32,509 nt of DNA from an uncultured Eubacteriales bacterium. GTDB taxonomy: Bacteria; Bacillota; Clostridia; TANB77; CAG-508. A model generated the notes under the pieces. The model worked only from the letters and a program-made list of their open reading frames with translations, was not told where the DNA came from and ran no database searches. Position 1 is the stretch's first letter; every line of letters begins with the position of its first letter. Location of the stretch: NCBI GenBank assembly GCA_949287075.1, contig CASEEU010000028.1, forward strand, positions 1 to 32,509. Direction: 5' to 3'. Positions 1-8,575 of this stretch are shown here, piece by piece. The position numbers were made by a program, and so were the translations under genes.

Positions 1-253
1 AAACCAATACTTCTGATAGAAAGTCTGCAATTTGTTTTTGTGGAAAGTTAACGATTGCTAGTATTTGTTTTCCTATTAATTCTTCTTGAGCATATAGATT
101 GGTAATTTGTGCTGACGATTTCTTGACACCAATTTCTTCTCCAAAATCAATTTCTAACTTATAAGCTGGTTTTTTCGCTTTTTTAAATTCTTCCGCTTTT
201 AGAATTGTTCCTACACGAATATCTAATTTCATAAAATCTTCAAAAGTTGCCAT
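1..253 (-). CDS. csaA: CsaA-like tRNA-binding-domain chaperone, 3' end cut by window edge
   Basis: The 84 visible codons read [17 protein letters not shown] and later [16 protein letters not shown]. This matches the start and core of the CsaA family, a stand-alone EMAP/tRNA-binding OB-fold protein of about 110 residues described as an export-related chaperone. The D-IRVGTI segment and the VNFPxKQI-SEVL segment are the recognisable parts. The ATG has a GGAG site a few bases upstream (AAAGGAGAATAGGTAAA). It is the last gene seen in the nadD-nadE direction and lies about 70 bp after nadE with no clear terminator, so co-transcription is plausible. The C-terminal 25 or so residues lie outside the window. 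The family call is confident; the cellular role is inferred from the family. Confidence 0.85.
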   Translation of the reverse strand, partial: MATFEDFMKLDIRVGTILKAEEFKKAKKPAYKLEIDFGEEIGVKKSSAQITNLYAQEELIGKQILAIVNFPQKQIADFLSEVLV

Positions 254-282
254 TTTACCTATTCTCCTTTTATTTCATTTCT

Positions 283-318
283 TTATTCAAAATCTTCTTG
301 TGCTACATATACTTTCAT
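283..318 (-). other. 11-codon micro-ORF between nadE and csaA
   Basis: A reading frame MKVYVAQEDFE starts just after the nadE stop codon and ends before the csaA ribosome-binding site. An AGGAGAG sequence lies upstream, inside the end of nadE. It could be a leader peptide, a scar of a deleted gene, or chance. Nothing else supports translation. Confidence 0.2.
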
Positions 319-323
319 AATTC

Positions 324-1097
324 CTATTTCTCTCCTATATCTTTCAAGAAGTTTTTTCTTTCAAAAGTGTAAACTGGAACTAATTCTCTTTTATGTTTTG
401 ATGCGTGATATCTTTTTAAAATTTCATTTTTAACATTTTCATCTGTATTTCCTGTTTCTATCATTTCTGCAATTTGACTATACTTGATTCCCATTTTTTC
501 TTCATCTGTTTTTCCACCTAATCCATCATTTGGTGCCTTTTCTAGTATTCTTTCTGGAACACCTAAATATTTTCCAATCGCTAGCACTTCATCAACGGTA
601 AAATTTCCAATTGGATTAAAATCTGCACTATTGTCTCCCCATTTCGTTGTATATCCTACCATTGCTTCACAAAGATTTCCTGTTCCTATTACTAAGTATT
701 CTAGACTTTGAGCAATCCCATATAAGGTAGTCATTCTTAATCTTGGTTTCATATTAATAGTTGCTTCTTTTGATAATTCTTCTCCCATTGCAGATTGTAT
801 TTCCTTTTCCATCTCATCATATGTATTCGTTAAATTCACTTTTAAAAATTTTGCACCAAAAGTATCTGCTACTAATTTTGCATCGTCAAAATCATGAGAA
901 ATAGAGTGGCATGGCATAGATACAGCAAGCACATTTTCTTTTCCTATTGCTTTTACTGACATAGCAAGCACAGTCGCAGAATCCTTTCCTCCACTACATC
1001 CAACAACAATCCCTTTTGCTCCAGTTTGTTTTATATATTCTTTAATCCATGTAATTGCACCTTCTGCTTCTTTTACTAATTTTTCTTTTTCTAACAT
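324..1097 (-). CDS. nadE: NH3-dependent NAD+ synthetase
   Basis: This enzyme makes NAD+ from deamido-NAD+ using ATP and ammonia in the cytoplasm. At 257 residues it has the length of the ammonia-only form and lacks the N-terminal glutaminase (CN-hydrolase) domain of long NadE. The PP-loop SGGKDSAT is at about residue 35. Further on are the conserved RLRMTTLYGIAQ and GTGNLCEAMVGYTTKWGD stretches that form the dimer and nucleotide sites. The ATG has a good AAAGGAG site. It lies downstream of nadD in the same direction, so the last two steps of NAD synthesis probably share a transcript. The intergenic gap carries a repeat element (see 1147-1219). Confidence 0.95.
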   Translation of the reverse strand: MLEKEKLVKEAEGAITWIKEYIKQTGAKGIVVGCSGGKDSATVLAMSVKAIGKENVLAVSMPCHSISHDFDDAKLVADTFGAKFLKVNLTNTYDEMEKEIQSAMGEELSKEATINMKPRLRMTTLYGIAQSLEYLVIGTGNLCEAMVGYTTKWGDNSADFNPIGNFTVDEVLAIGKYLGVPERILEKAPNDGLGGKTDEEKMGIKYSQIAEMIETGNTDENVKNEILKRYHASKHKRELVPVYTFERKNFLKDIGEK

Positions 1098-1146
1098 ATT
1101 TTCAAATTCTCCTTTCTATTTTTTATCATTTATTCAATTATTTCTT

Positions 1147-1219
1147 AAAATGTTCAAAAGGAAACGTCCCCAATCATCTCAAAATGTCCTAAACAGAAAC
1201 ATCCCCAAATGGACATTTT
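1147..1219. repeat. Tandem imperfect repeat / hairpin element between nadD and nadE
   Basis: Two similar units lie in tandem on the plus strand: AAAATGTTCAAAAGGAAACG plus TCCCC, and AAAATGTCCTAAACAGAAAC plus ATCCCC. The second unit is closed by GGACATTTT, which pairs perfectly over 9 bp with its own AAAATGTCC. The minus strand therefore reads as GGGGAyGTTTC boxes inside a hairpin. The arm overlaps the nadD stop codon by two bases. From memory, GGGGACGTTTC boxes recur between genes in many Clostridia and may be REP-like units moved by Y1 transposases. That link is unverified. Confidence 0.55.
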
Positions 1220-1835
1220 ACTTATATAACTGATATTGTTCTATATATTGGATAACTTCATCAGGTGTTAGATATCTTATACTTTTTCCTGCTTTAATTT
1301 TTTCTCTGACAAATGTAGAACTTAAATTACTTTTTATGGTATCTTTTGCCTTGATAAAAGCTTGTCTATGTTTTTTTAGCAATTCATTATTTTCAATTAT
1401 TTCCTCCATACAGTCATTATCTCTTTCTAAAATATATAACTTAAATTTGGTTGTAAGTTCTTCTACTTTTTTCCATGTGTCTAATGTTTTTAAATTATCA
1501 CTTCCAGTTAGAAAAGCAACTTCATAATCTGCATATTCTTCTTGTATTCTGTGTAATGTTTCAACCGTATATAATTGTCTTTCACTATCTATTTCAATTC
1601 TAGATACTTCAAATTTTTCATTTTTATCACAAACTGCTTTTAACATTTGATAACGATGTTCATTTTCAATTAAATCTATTTTTTCATATTGACTATTCAC
1701 TGGAACAAATATGATTTTCTCTATTCTTGGATATTCTGCTATCATTTGTTCTGCAAGTGAAAAGTGTGAGTTTAGTGGTGGATTAAAACAACCACCAAAT
1801 ACAATGATTTGTTTTTTATTATCTTCCTTTTTCAT
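1218..1835 (-). CDS. nadD: Nicotinate-nucleotide adenylyltransferase, divergent active-site motif
   Basis: NadD converts nicotinate mononucleotide and ATP to deamido-NAD. The N-terminal GGCFNPPLNSHFSLAEQ aligns with the GGxFDPxHxGH nucleotidyl-transferase motif, and the C-terminal LSSTFVREKIKAGKSIRYL aligns with the ISSTxIR signature. The first His and the Gly of HxGH are replaced (LNSH), while the last His is kept. I chose the internal ATG (MKKEDNKK) over the first ATG four codons upstream because only the internal one has GGAG at a proper 6-base distance; this gives 205 residues. Its place just upstream of nadE supports a NAD role. The altered motif leaves open reduced activity or a different nucleotidyl acceptor. 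Confidence 0.8.
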   Translation of the reverse strand: MKKEDNKKQIIVFGGCFNPPLNSHFSLAEQMIAEYPRIEKIIFVPVNSQYEKIDLIENEHRYQMLKAVCDKNEKFEVSRIEIDSERQLYTVETLHRIQEEYADYEVAFLTGSDNLKTLDTWKKVEELTTKFKLYILERDNDCMEEIIENNELLKKHRQAFIKAKDTIKSNLSSTFVREKIKAGKSIRYLTPDEVIQYIEQYQLYK

Positions 1836-1921
1836 TTTATTCTCCATTATCTAAATTCTATTTCATGTATATCTTTCCTATATACTATATCATAAAAAAA
1901 GAAAATGCTCTATAGTTATGC

Positions 1922-1956
1922 AAAAAAAAGCAAACTTTAAGGACTAGCCCTAAAGT
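1922..1956 (-). terminator. Intrinsic terminator of the ABC exporter operon
   Basis: On the minus strand an AACTTTAGGG/CCTTAAAGTT stem with one mismatch and a CTAGT loop is followed by GCTTTTTTTTG. It lies directly after the permease stop codon. Confidence 0.85.
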
Positions 1957-1965
1957 TCACCAAGT

Positions 1966-3615
1966 TTAAAATATTTTTCTATACAATTTCATTTGATTTT
2001 TCTTGACATATTGATTAATTGCCAGATTGATACATACGAGTGTTAGAAATATAGTTATCATAAAAATTGCTATGTTGTTTATAATAAATGCAATTACTGT
2101 TAACAAAATCACGACTACCACAGCATAAAAGAATTCATACATAACATTGACATTTTCTTTCATCATGGCATATTCACTTGTCCATGTAATTTTTGGTTTT
2201 TTCAAGTCAATTAATATCATCACTTTTTCTTGTACCAAACAAAGTGCCATTAATATGATAAACAAGAAAATACTAAATATCATATTCATTTTTGATACTA
2301 GCAAATTATAACATATGGTAACAATACAAGCAATTACACTATCTGCGATGAGTGCAGGATATAGTTTATATTTAAATTGTTTGTATAAACTAATTGGTAT
2401 GGTTTTCATTAGTTTTGCTTTTTTACCTTCTCTTGAAACAGCAATAATCGATGTAAAGTTCATGATATACAATACTTGTGCAATACTAATAGCAATTGCT
2501 ATTCCTATCGGACTAAATATATTTTCTTGCATATTGGTTAAAAAATCAATTCCTACACTTTTAACAAATGAAATTAGAGTAATGGCAGGAAGCCCAATAA
2601 ACAAGATTGGATATACCATTGGTAAAATAATACATTGTAAACAAAATATAGGTGTTCTCATAATTTGTTTTAATTCTTTACTCAGAAAAGCTCTTTTGGG
2701 ACTTTTTTGTTTACACTCACTTAGTTTTAATTTTATATTTTTCTTTGTTTTCATGTTGTTTGTATTAACAACTGTTCCAATAGCTCCTTTTAGATATATT
2801 TTGGATATTATCCATGTACCTAAATAATAAGTTGCAAAACTTTCTATAACAAACAAAAGAATATTAGCCATTCCTGTCATGGTTTCATAATTTATCAAAC
2901 TATTCATAATTGGTTTTAAAATAACAAAATACTCTGATATGAGTTCTATTAACCCATTGACTTCTAACATTTTTTCTGTAAATCGTTCTAATGAAATACC
3001 TTCTCCTGTTGAAAATAGACTTGTGATAATCGCAAGTACAACAAATCCAATAAAAATAGAGATATATTGAACTTGTGTCTTATTTTTTATGACATTGGTA
3101 AACCTCATAACCACAGCTGTTATAAGAGAAGTCAATACAATTGGTATCATTGGTAATAATAGTAATATAATCGTTACATATACATAAAACGCAATACCTG
3201 CTTTTACCAAATACCCATATACCAATATAGGTGACAGTAATAGCATTAATTCCATGACATATTCAGATACAATCATATTATTGATTTTTGCTCTTACTAA
3301 TTGTATTGGTTTTATTGGCATTCTTAAAAAGATTTTTAAATCCTTTGCAAAATACAAATTGTTTAAACTTTCAAATATACTTTTTGAAAACAAAAATATA
3401 AACATAATTAATAATACAATATTAACAAATACTGGTGCCTGATTGACTTTTATCAATTCTGTTGTTAAATAATAGCTTGCTACTCCCATAATCATAGAAA
3501 TCGTTCCAAATATAATCACAAATATTAATACTGTTAAGGCTTTGTTCACAATACTTTTATTTTCATTATCTCTTCTATGTGCATTTTTAAAAATGACTTC
3601 ATTTAATTTATTCAT
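1966..3615 (-). CDS. Large ABC-2 type exporter permease
   Basis: About 549 residues with roughly twelve hydrophobic segments, for example around residues 25-50, 60-80, 115-170, 185-205, 330-365, 375-395, 425-465 and 500-540. This is the size and layout of a fused double ABC-2 permease half. The upstream gene is its ATPase, ending about 46 bp before it, so the two form one exporter. The substrate cannot be told; bacteriocin-immunity or peptide efflux systems share this architecture. A TTG seven codons upstream is in frame but has no ribosome-binding site. The ATG chosen has AAGGGA about 13 bases upstream. A terminator follows directly. Confidence 0.85.
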   Translation of the reverse strand: MNKLNEVIFKNAHRRDNENKSIVNKALTVLIFVIIFGTISMIMGVASYYLTTELIKVNQAPVFVNIVLLIMFIFLFSKSIFESLNNLYFAKDLKIFLRMPIKPIQLVRAKINNMIVSEYVMELMLLLSPILVYGYLVKAGIAFYVYVTIILLLLPMIPIVLTSLITAVVMRFTNVIKNKTQVQYISIFIGFVVLAIITSLFSTGEGISLERFTEKMLEVNGLIELISEYFVILKPIMNSLINYETMTGMANILLFVIESFATYYLGTWIISKIYLKGAIGTVVNTNNMKTKKNIKLKLSECKQKSPKRAFLSKELKQIMRTPIFCLQCIILPMVYPILFIGLPAITLISFVKSVGIDFLTNMQENIFSPIGIAIAISIAQVLYIMNFTSIIAVSREGKKAKLMKTIPISLYKQFKYKLYPALIADSVIACIVTICYNLLVSKMNMIFSIFLFIILMALCLVQEKVMILIDLKKPKITWTSEYAMMKENVNVMYEFFYAVVVVILLTVIAFIINNIAIFMITIFLTLVCINLAINQYVKKNQMKLYRKIF

Positions 3616-3661
3616 TTTTACTTCTGTTCCCTTCAAAAATACAAGTTTTGTTAGAAAATCA

Positions 3662-4384
3662 TTATTCCTCTATTATCTTTAAAAATAAATCTTCTAATGA
3701 ACTATTGGATTTCCATTTTTCTCTTAATTCTTCACATGTTCCCACAAATTTGATTGTTCCTTTGTCAATCACTGCAATTTTATCACATATCTTTTCAGCC
3801 ACTTCTAGCACATGTGTTGAGAAAAAGACTGTATTTCCTTTCTTACTATGTTCTTTCATGAGTTCTTTTAATTGGAAAGATGCCTTAGGATCCAATCCTG
3901 TCATTGGTTCATCTAAAATCCAATTTTTAGGATTGTGTAATAAAACACCTATAATAATGATTTTTTGCTTCATTCCATGTGAATAACTTTGAACTCTTTC
4001 TTTTAGAGAATCATAGATACCAAATCCTTTTGCTAATTTTGTTATCTTTTCGAATCTTGTCTTTTGGTCTACTTCATATACATCTGCTACAAAATTTAGG
4101 TATTCTATTCCTGTTAATTTTTCAAATGCATCTGGTGAATCTGGTACAAATCCAAATTGTTTCTTTGCTTCAATTGGATTTTTTTCTATATTAATCCCAT
4201 CAATCAAGATTTCTCCCTCATCAATATCCAGTATGCCTGTAAGCATTTCCATAGTGGTCGTTTTTCCTGCTCCATTTGGCCCAATAAATCCAAATATCTG
4301 ACCATCCTCAATGGTTAAATTCATATTTTCAATTACATTTTTATGTTTGACATATGCTTTACTAACATTTTTGATTTCTATCAT
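3662..4384 (-). CDS. ABC transporter ATP-binding protein
   Basis: A 240-residue cytoplasmic ATPase with all motifs: Walker A GPNGAGKTT at about residue 35, signature SYSHGMKQK at about 133, Walker B NWILDEP at about 155, D-loop MTGLDP, and switch His in FFSTHV at about 190. It matches the CcmA/DrrA-type subunits that pair with ABC-2 permeases. It is the first gene of a two-gene operon with the large permease downstream. The start ATG has GGAAG nearby. Substrate unknown. Confidence 0.93.
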   Translation of the reverse strand: MIEIKNVSKAYVKHKNVIENMNLTIEDGQIFGFIGPNGAGKTTTMEMLTGILDIDEGEILIDGINIEKNPIEAKKQFGFVPDSPDAFEKLTGIEYLNFVADVYEVDQKTRFEKITKLAKGFGIYDSLKERVQSYSHGMKQKIIIIGVLLHNPKNWILDEPMTGLDPKASFQLKELMKEHSKKGNTVFFSTHVLEVAEKICDKIAVIDKGTIKFVGTCEELREKWKSNSSLEDLFLKIIEE

Positions 4385-4480
4385 AATTTTTCTTCCTTTT
4401 ATCTTTTTTCTAATTTTATCAATATTTATATTTTTTACAACTCTTATAAGTTGTTGAATTTATTATATTATTTAACAAAT

Positions 4481-5392
4481 TTATTTCATCATTTCACTTA
4501 ATTTTATATATACTTGATTGGTTAATACACAATCATTTAATGCTCTATGTTCATTTCTTTGAGTTAGATGAAAATAGGTAATTAATGTACTGAACCCAAA
4601 AAATTGGACATTTTTTGGGTTCAGTACAAATAGTGTAGCTGCTATTCTTTTATTTCCATCAGCAAAAACATGGTTTTTAACTGTTAAATATAAAAAGTTT
4701 GCTGCTTTTTCTTCTATGCTTTTATAGATATCTTGTCCTGCAAAACTTTGATATATATTTCCAATGATAGATTCTAGTCCTTTATCTCTTTCTACTGCAA
4801 ATAATGTACTTTCTTCATTAAATCTAAGTTTATTTATAACATCAATACAATCACTGTATTGAATTTTTCTTTCGTCTACGTTTCCTTTTATTTTCTTTAG
4901 GGTTCTATGGTCATAATCATCTAGTAAATCTAATGCTTTTGAATAGTCTCCAATGACTTTTAAGATTTCTTTTGCGTCATTGTTTTCTAATCTTTCTTCC
5001 ATACGATTTGCTATATCAATTAGTTTTATTGTTTTTTCTAGATATTCTAATCTTTTTTGGTTTACTGCATATCCTTTTAACATATAGTCTTTTAAAATCT
5101 TTGTTGCCCATTTTCTGAAATCAACACCTTGTGTTGATTTTACTCGATATCCGATGGAAATAATCATATCTAGATTATAATAATCTACCATATGTGTTTG
5201 TGTTTTTCCTTCTATAGCACCATGTTTAGTGGTTGTTGCAAATTTTGCAATAACCTCTTCATTTTTTAATTCTTCTTGCAATGCATTCTTTATATGTCTT
5301 GAAATAACAGATTTATCTCTATTAAATAATTCTGCCATCTGCTCCAAATTAAGCCACACTGTTTCATCTTTCAAGTTTACTTCTTTCTTCAT
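4481..5392 (-). CDS. Chimeric protein: RhuM domain + truncated Fic domain + exonuclease tail
   Basis: Residues 1 to about 110 (DETVWLNLEQMAELFNRDKS, VDYYNLDMIISIGYRVKS, FRKWATKILKDYMLKGYAVN) match the RhuM family. Residues about 190-256 are a Fic/Doc domain with an intact AMP-transferase-type motif HVFADGNKR at 241-249. RhuM-Fic proteins normally continue for another 60-80 residues of Fic fold, but here the sequence changes at residue 256. The last 35 residues (TLITYFHLTQRNEHRALNDC and the following T-x-x-VY-KL) look like the end of a DnaQ-type 3'-5' exonuclease, with its HRALND motif III. The junction coincides with an 18-bp inverted repeat (4586-4628). No clear ribosome-binding site precedes the ATG, and the N-terminus is shorter than usual. 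This is probably a deletion fusion and may be non-functional, although the frame is open. Confidence 0.8.
   Translation of the reverse strand: MKKEVNLKDETVWLNLEQMAELFNRDKSVISRHIKNALQEELKNEEVIAKFATTTKHGAIEGKTQTHMVDYYNLDMIISIGYRVKSTQGVDFRKWATKILKDYMLKGYAVNQKRLEYLEKTIKLIDIANRMEERLENNDAKEILKVIGDYSKALDLLDDYDHRTLKKIKGNVDERKIQYSDCIDVINKLRFNEESTLFAVERDKGLESIIGNIYQSFAGQDIYKSIEEKAANFLYLTVKNHVFADGNKRIAATLFVLNPKNVQFFGFSTLITYFHLTQRNEHRALNDCVLTNQVYIKLSEMMK
4586..4628. mobile_element. 43-bp IS-end scar / miniature element inside the RhuM-Fic gene
   Basis: TGTACTGAACCCAAAAAA is followed by a 7-base spacer TTGGACA and the exact inverted copy, an 18-bp perfect stem. The left end plus spacer resembles terminal repeats of IS3-family (IS150-group) elements, which often begin TGTACTG-CCC-AAA-TTGGACA; this is from memory. 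It looks like an IS left end joined directly to a right end, with the interior lost. No target duplication is seen (left flank ATTAA, right flank AATAG), which fits a deletion rather than a simple insertion. Confidence 0.65.
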
Positions 5393-5448
5393 TTATTTTT
5401 ATATTTGTCATTTTTATAAATTATTATTTTTTGATGTAATTGTCATTA

Positions 5449-5961
5449 TTATATCCCAAATTCTTTTGCATATTGGACAACACCTTGTATTCCTGTATCT
5501 GCATCATTTAATTTTACAGCCATAAAGTTTTCATTAGCCACATCAAAAGGTGCTTGTATTCCATATTGTATTGCTGGAATATACCCAAACTTTGGATAAT
5601 AATTTTCACTTCCTAATACAATAGAATAATGATATCCTAGTTGTTTCGCTATCTTGTGCCCTTGTTCAATTAACATACTACCAATTCCTTGTTTTTGGTA
5701 TTCTGGTAATACAGCAAGTGGTGCTAAAGCTATTTCTTCATAATTTTCTATTTTTATTTTTGTAAATAAAATATATCCTACAATTTTATCCTCTTTAACA
5801 GCTACTAATGATAATTCTGGTATAAAGCTATCACTATTTCTTAAAGCAACTACCAAATCGTGTTCATTTCCATCACTATGTTCTGCTGTTTCAAATGCTG
5901 TTTTGATAACCCTATATACCTCTTCATAATCTTTTTGATTTTCTTGTCTTATTTCTATCAT
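5449..5961 (-). CDS. GNAT-family N-acetyltransferase (YhbS-like)
   Basis: 170 residues with the GNAT fold. The acetyl-CoA pyrophosphate loop is in VLPEYQKQGIGSMLIEQG at about 88-105 (Q/R-x-x-G-x-G/A), followed by GYHYSIVLGSENYYPKFGY, the typical YhbS-type C-terminal strand and loop. The start has AGGAG eight bases upstream. It is transcribed toward the RhuM-Fic fusion gene, 56 bp away with no terminator between them. The substrate is unknown. Confidence 0.88.
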   Translation of the reverse strand: MIEIRQENQKDYEEVYRVIKTAFETAEHSDGNEHDLVVALRNSDSFIPELSLVAVKEDKIVGYILFTKIKIENYEEIALAPLAVLPEYQKQGIGSMLIEQGHKIAKQLGYHYSIVLGSENYYPKFGYIPAIQYGIQAPFDVANENFMAVKLNDADTGIQGVVQYAKEFGI

Positions 5962-6011
5962 ATTACATTCTCCTCATAATTTACTATTATCCATTTAAGC
6001 ATATCATAAAA

Positions 6012-6060
6012 AAGAAAATTATTCTATGTATCAGACCAAAGCCTGTAAAATAATTTTCTT
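6012..6060 (-). terminator. Terminator after the P-type ATPase gene
   Basis: A 12-bp perfect stem AAGAAAATTATT/AATAATTTTCTT with a 25-base loop holding a small inner CAG/CTG hairpin, followed on the minus strand by T-rich sequence. The same stem recurs at 12572, 18773 (one change) and 22471. Confidence 0.75.
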
Positions 6061-6070
6061 AAAGGTAATA

Positions 6071-8384
6071 TTATATTTCTGACAGTTTATACATCTTTCT
6101 TTTTATAAAGATAATTATATAACTAATTATCGCTAAAATCACGACAATTCCTATTTGCTCAACTGCCAATGGTGATAATTTTAATAAATTTCTAAATAGA
6201 TATGCTGCCACATAGAATCCAACAGCTGTTGTACTAAATAAAAATACATGAACTTTATTAAATGGCATACAGACCTCTTGAACTGCTAATATACTTACAA
6301 ATCCAATTAGTAGGTACATCATAGTGGTTAAAGTATTCTGCTCTATTCCCATACCATTTTCTAAAACTGTTAAAACAATTATATTTAACATAATTACAAT
6401 AGCAAATGGAAGTGCATTTGTTAAGGCTGTTTTTAAAAATGTTCCTTTGATTGGTTTTTCATTTCTTTCAAAAGATACAAAGAAAGAGGTATATGCTTCA
6501 ATTACTAAATCAATTAATGTAATTTGTATTGGTATGAATGGGAATTCCATATTGGTTAATATACAAAATACAGATAATAGAACAGAATATATAGTCTTAA
6601 TAAAGAATATTCTTGCAACACTTGTAATGTTATTAACAACTCTTCTTCCTTCCATTAGTACATCTTTTAAAACACTAAAATCTGAATTTAATAATACAAT
6701 TTGAGATACTTGTTTTGCGCTATCTGTTGCATCTGGAAGTGTAATACTACAGTCTGCTTCACGAAGTGCAATGACATCATTAACACCATCTCCTGTCATA
6801 GCAACTTTATGCCCTTTTTCTTGCAATGCTTTTACAATAATACTTTTTTGATGTGGTAATACTCTTGCAAAAATACTATATTTATCCACTATTTCTGCTA
6901 TTTCATCATCACTTTTTATGGTAGACAAATCTATGTAAGAATCATAGTTTTCAAGACCTGCTGTTTTTGCTATATTAGATACAGTAAGAGGATTATCTCC
7001 TGAAACGACTTTCACCTCAACACCTTGCTTTTTAAAATATCCTAACATTTCTTTTGCACTTTTTCTTAAAGGATCTTCTAATATAATAGTAGCAACCACT
7101 TCTAACTCTGGTAGTTCTGGTGTACGAATCACTTTATTGGTATATGCAATTCCTAAAACTCTTTTTCCTCTTCTTTGTAAATCTATCATTTCTTCTGGCA
7201 TTTGTACCTTACTTTTTTCGAATAATCTTTCAGGTGCGCCCATGACAATTGTTCCCATATTTTCAAAAGAGATAGCACTCCACTTTCTTTCTGATGAAAA
7301 TGGTATTTTTTCTATAGTGTTATATACAGTATCTCCTTTAAAATATTTCTTCATCGCTTTAAATGTCGCATTATTATCCTCCATACCATTTACAAATGCT
7401 ACCATTATTTCGTTAAATGGCTTTGGTAATATGGGTTCATCATACATTTTTACTTCTGATACTTTCATTTTTCCTCTTGTAATCGTTCCTGTTTTATCTA
7501 AACATATGGTATCTATATGTGCCAGTGATTCTATACTATATAATTCTTGCACAAGTACTTGTTTTTTGGCTAATTTAATAACTCCTGATTCTAATGAAAT
7601 CGTGATTAATAAGATTAACCCTTTTGGTAACATTCCGAAGTAACGCTGCTGCTGTTGCAATAACAGATTGTGTAATATCTGTTTGTCTTGTAATATATGC
7701 TTGTATAAATAGAATAATTCCAAATGGAATAATGACAAAACTTGTAAACCTTGTTACCTTTTTCATAGAATTAATTAATTCTGAATTGTTAGATTTTTGT
7801 TTTTTTGCTGAACTAATAATTCTATTGGCAAAATTATTCTCTCCTACTTTTTCTATTTTGGCATAACATTTTCCACTAACCACATAACTTCCTGAAAGCA
7901 ATGTGTCTTTTTCACTTTTTAAGATTAAATCTGATTCTCCTGTAAGTAGAGATTCATTAACTTCTATTTCTCCACTGATGATTTGTGCATCTGATGGAAT
8001 TTGATCTCCTTGTGCTAAAACAATTGTATCTCCTAATACAATTTCTTCTACTTCTATTTTTTTCTCTTTTCCATTTCTTATAACTGTTGCTTTTGCTGTA
8101 TTTAAAATTGACAATTTTTTCACTAAATTTTTTCCATGTATTTCTTGTATAATACCAATGAAAACATTTACTGCGATAATTGCAAAAAAGAATACATTTG
8201 TATATGCTTTTACTGAAATTAATGCAATCGCAATTATCAAATTATATAAATTAAATAATGTAAATACATTATCAGCGATAATCTTCCAATTTGATTTTAA
8301 ATTGTCTTTTGGCAGTGTATTCACATTTTCTTTTTGTATTTGTTCTTCTACTTCTTTGTTTGATAATCCTTGTATTTTTTCCAT
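6071..8384 (-). pseudogene. CtpE-like P-type cation ATPase, split by a +1 frameshift
   Basis: Joined across one frameshift, the product is about 770 residues and collinear with CtpE-type (calcium-linked) P-type ATPases. The N-terminal part holds the actuator motif LLTGESD. The distal part holds the phosphorylation site CLDKTGTIT, the hinge GDGVNDVIALREAD, and C-terminal membrane helices. The first frame runs ATAAALL and is then lost. The second resumes GMLPKGLILL. The minus strand reads CTTCGGAATG where CTTGGAATG would keep the frame, so one extra base sits at 7637 (plus-strand G). The promoter at 8429-8456 matches the ECF promoter of the sigma gene at 11119. As given the gene is broken; a sequencing error is possible. 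Confidence 0.88.
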
Positions 8385-8428
8385 TTTTTAATTTCCTTCC
8401 TTTCTTTTATCATAAGTCCTAACATATA

Positions 8429-8456
8429 TTACACGATGAAAAAACAAAAAGGTTGG
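8429..8456 (-). promoter_or_regulatory. ECF sigma promoter for the P-type ATPase
   Basis: On the minus strand CCAACC, a 16-base gap between AAC and CGT, then CGTGTAAT. It shares -35, spacing, T-rich spacer and -10 with the promoter at 11149-11176 upstream of the ECF sigma gene. It lies about 45 bases before the ATPase ATG. Confidence 0.7.
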
Positions 8457-8484
8457 AAAATTTTTAAAAAAATTGTCAATAATA

Positions 8485-8550
8485 CAAAAAAACAGAATTA
8501 AGTATGTATTGCACAAACCATTTGTAGTTTTACAACATCTCCTAATTCTG
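8485..8550 (-). terminator. Terminator after the Fic-fold gene
   Basis: On the minus strand an outer stem CAGAATTA/TAATTCTG, with an inner TTGTA-AAAC-TACAA hairpin in the loop, is followed by TTTTTTTG. It sits about 25 bp after the stop of the gene at 8576. Confidence 0.65.
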
Positions 8551-8575
8551 CTTTTAATATTATTCTTATAAATTT

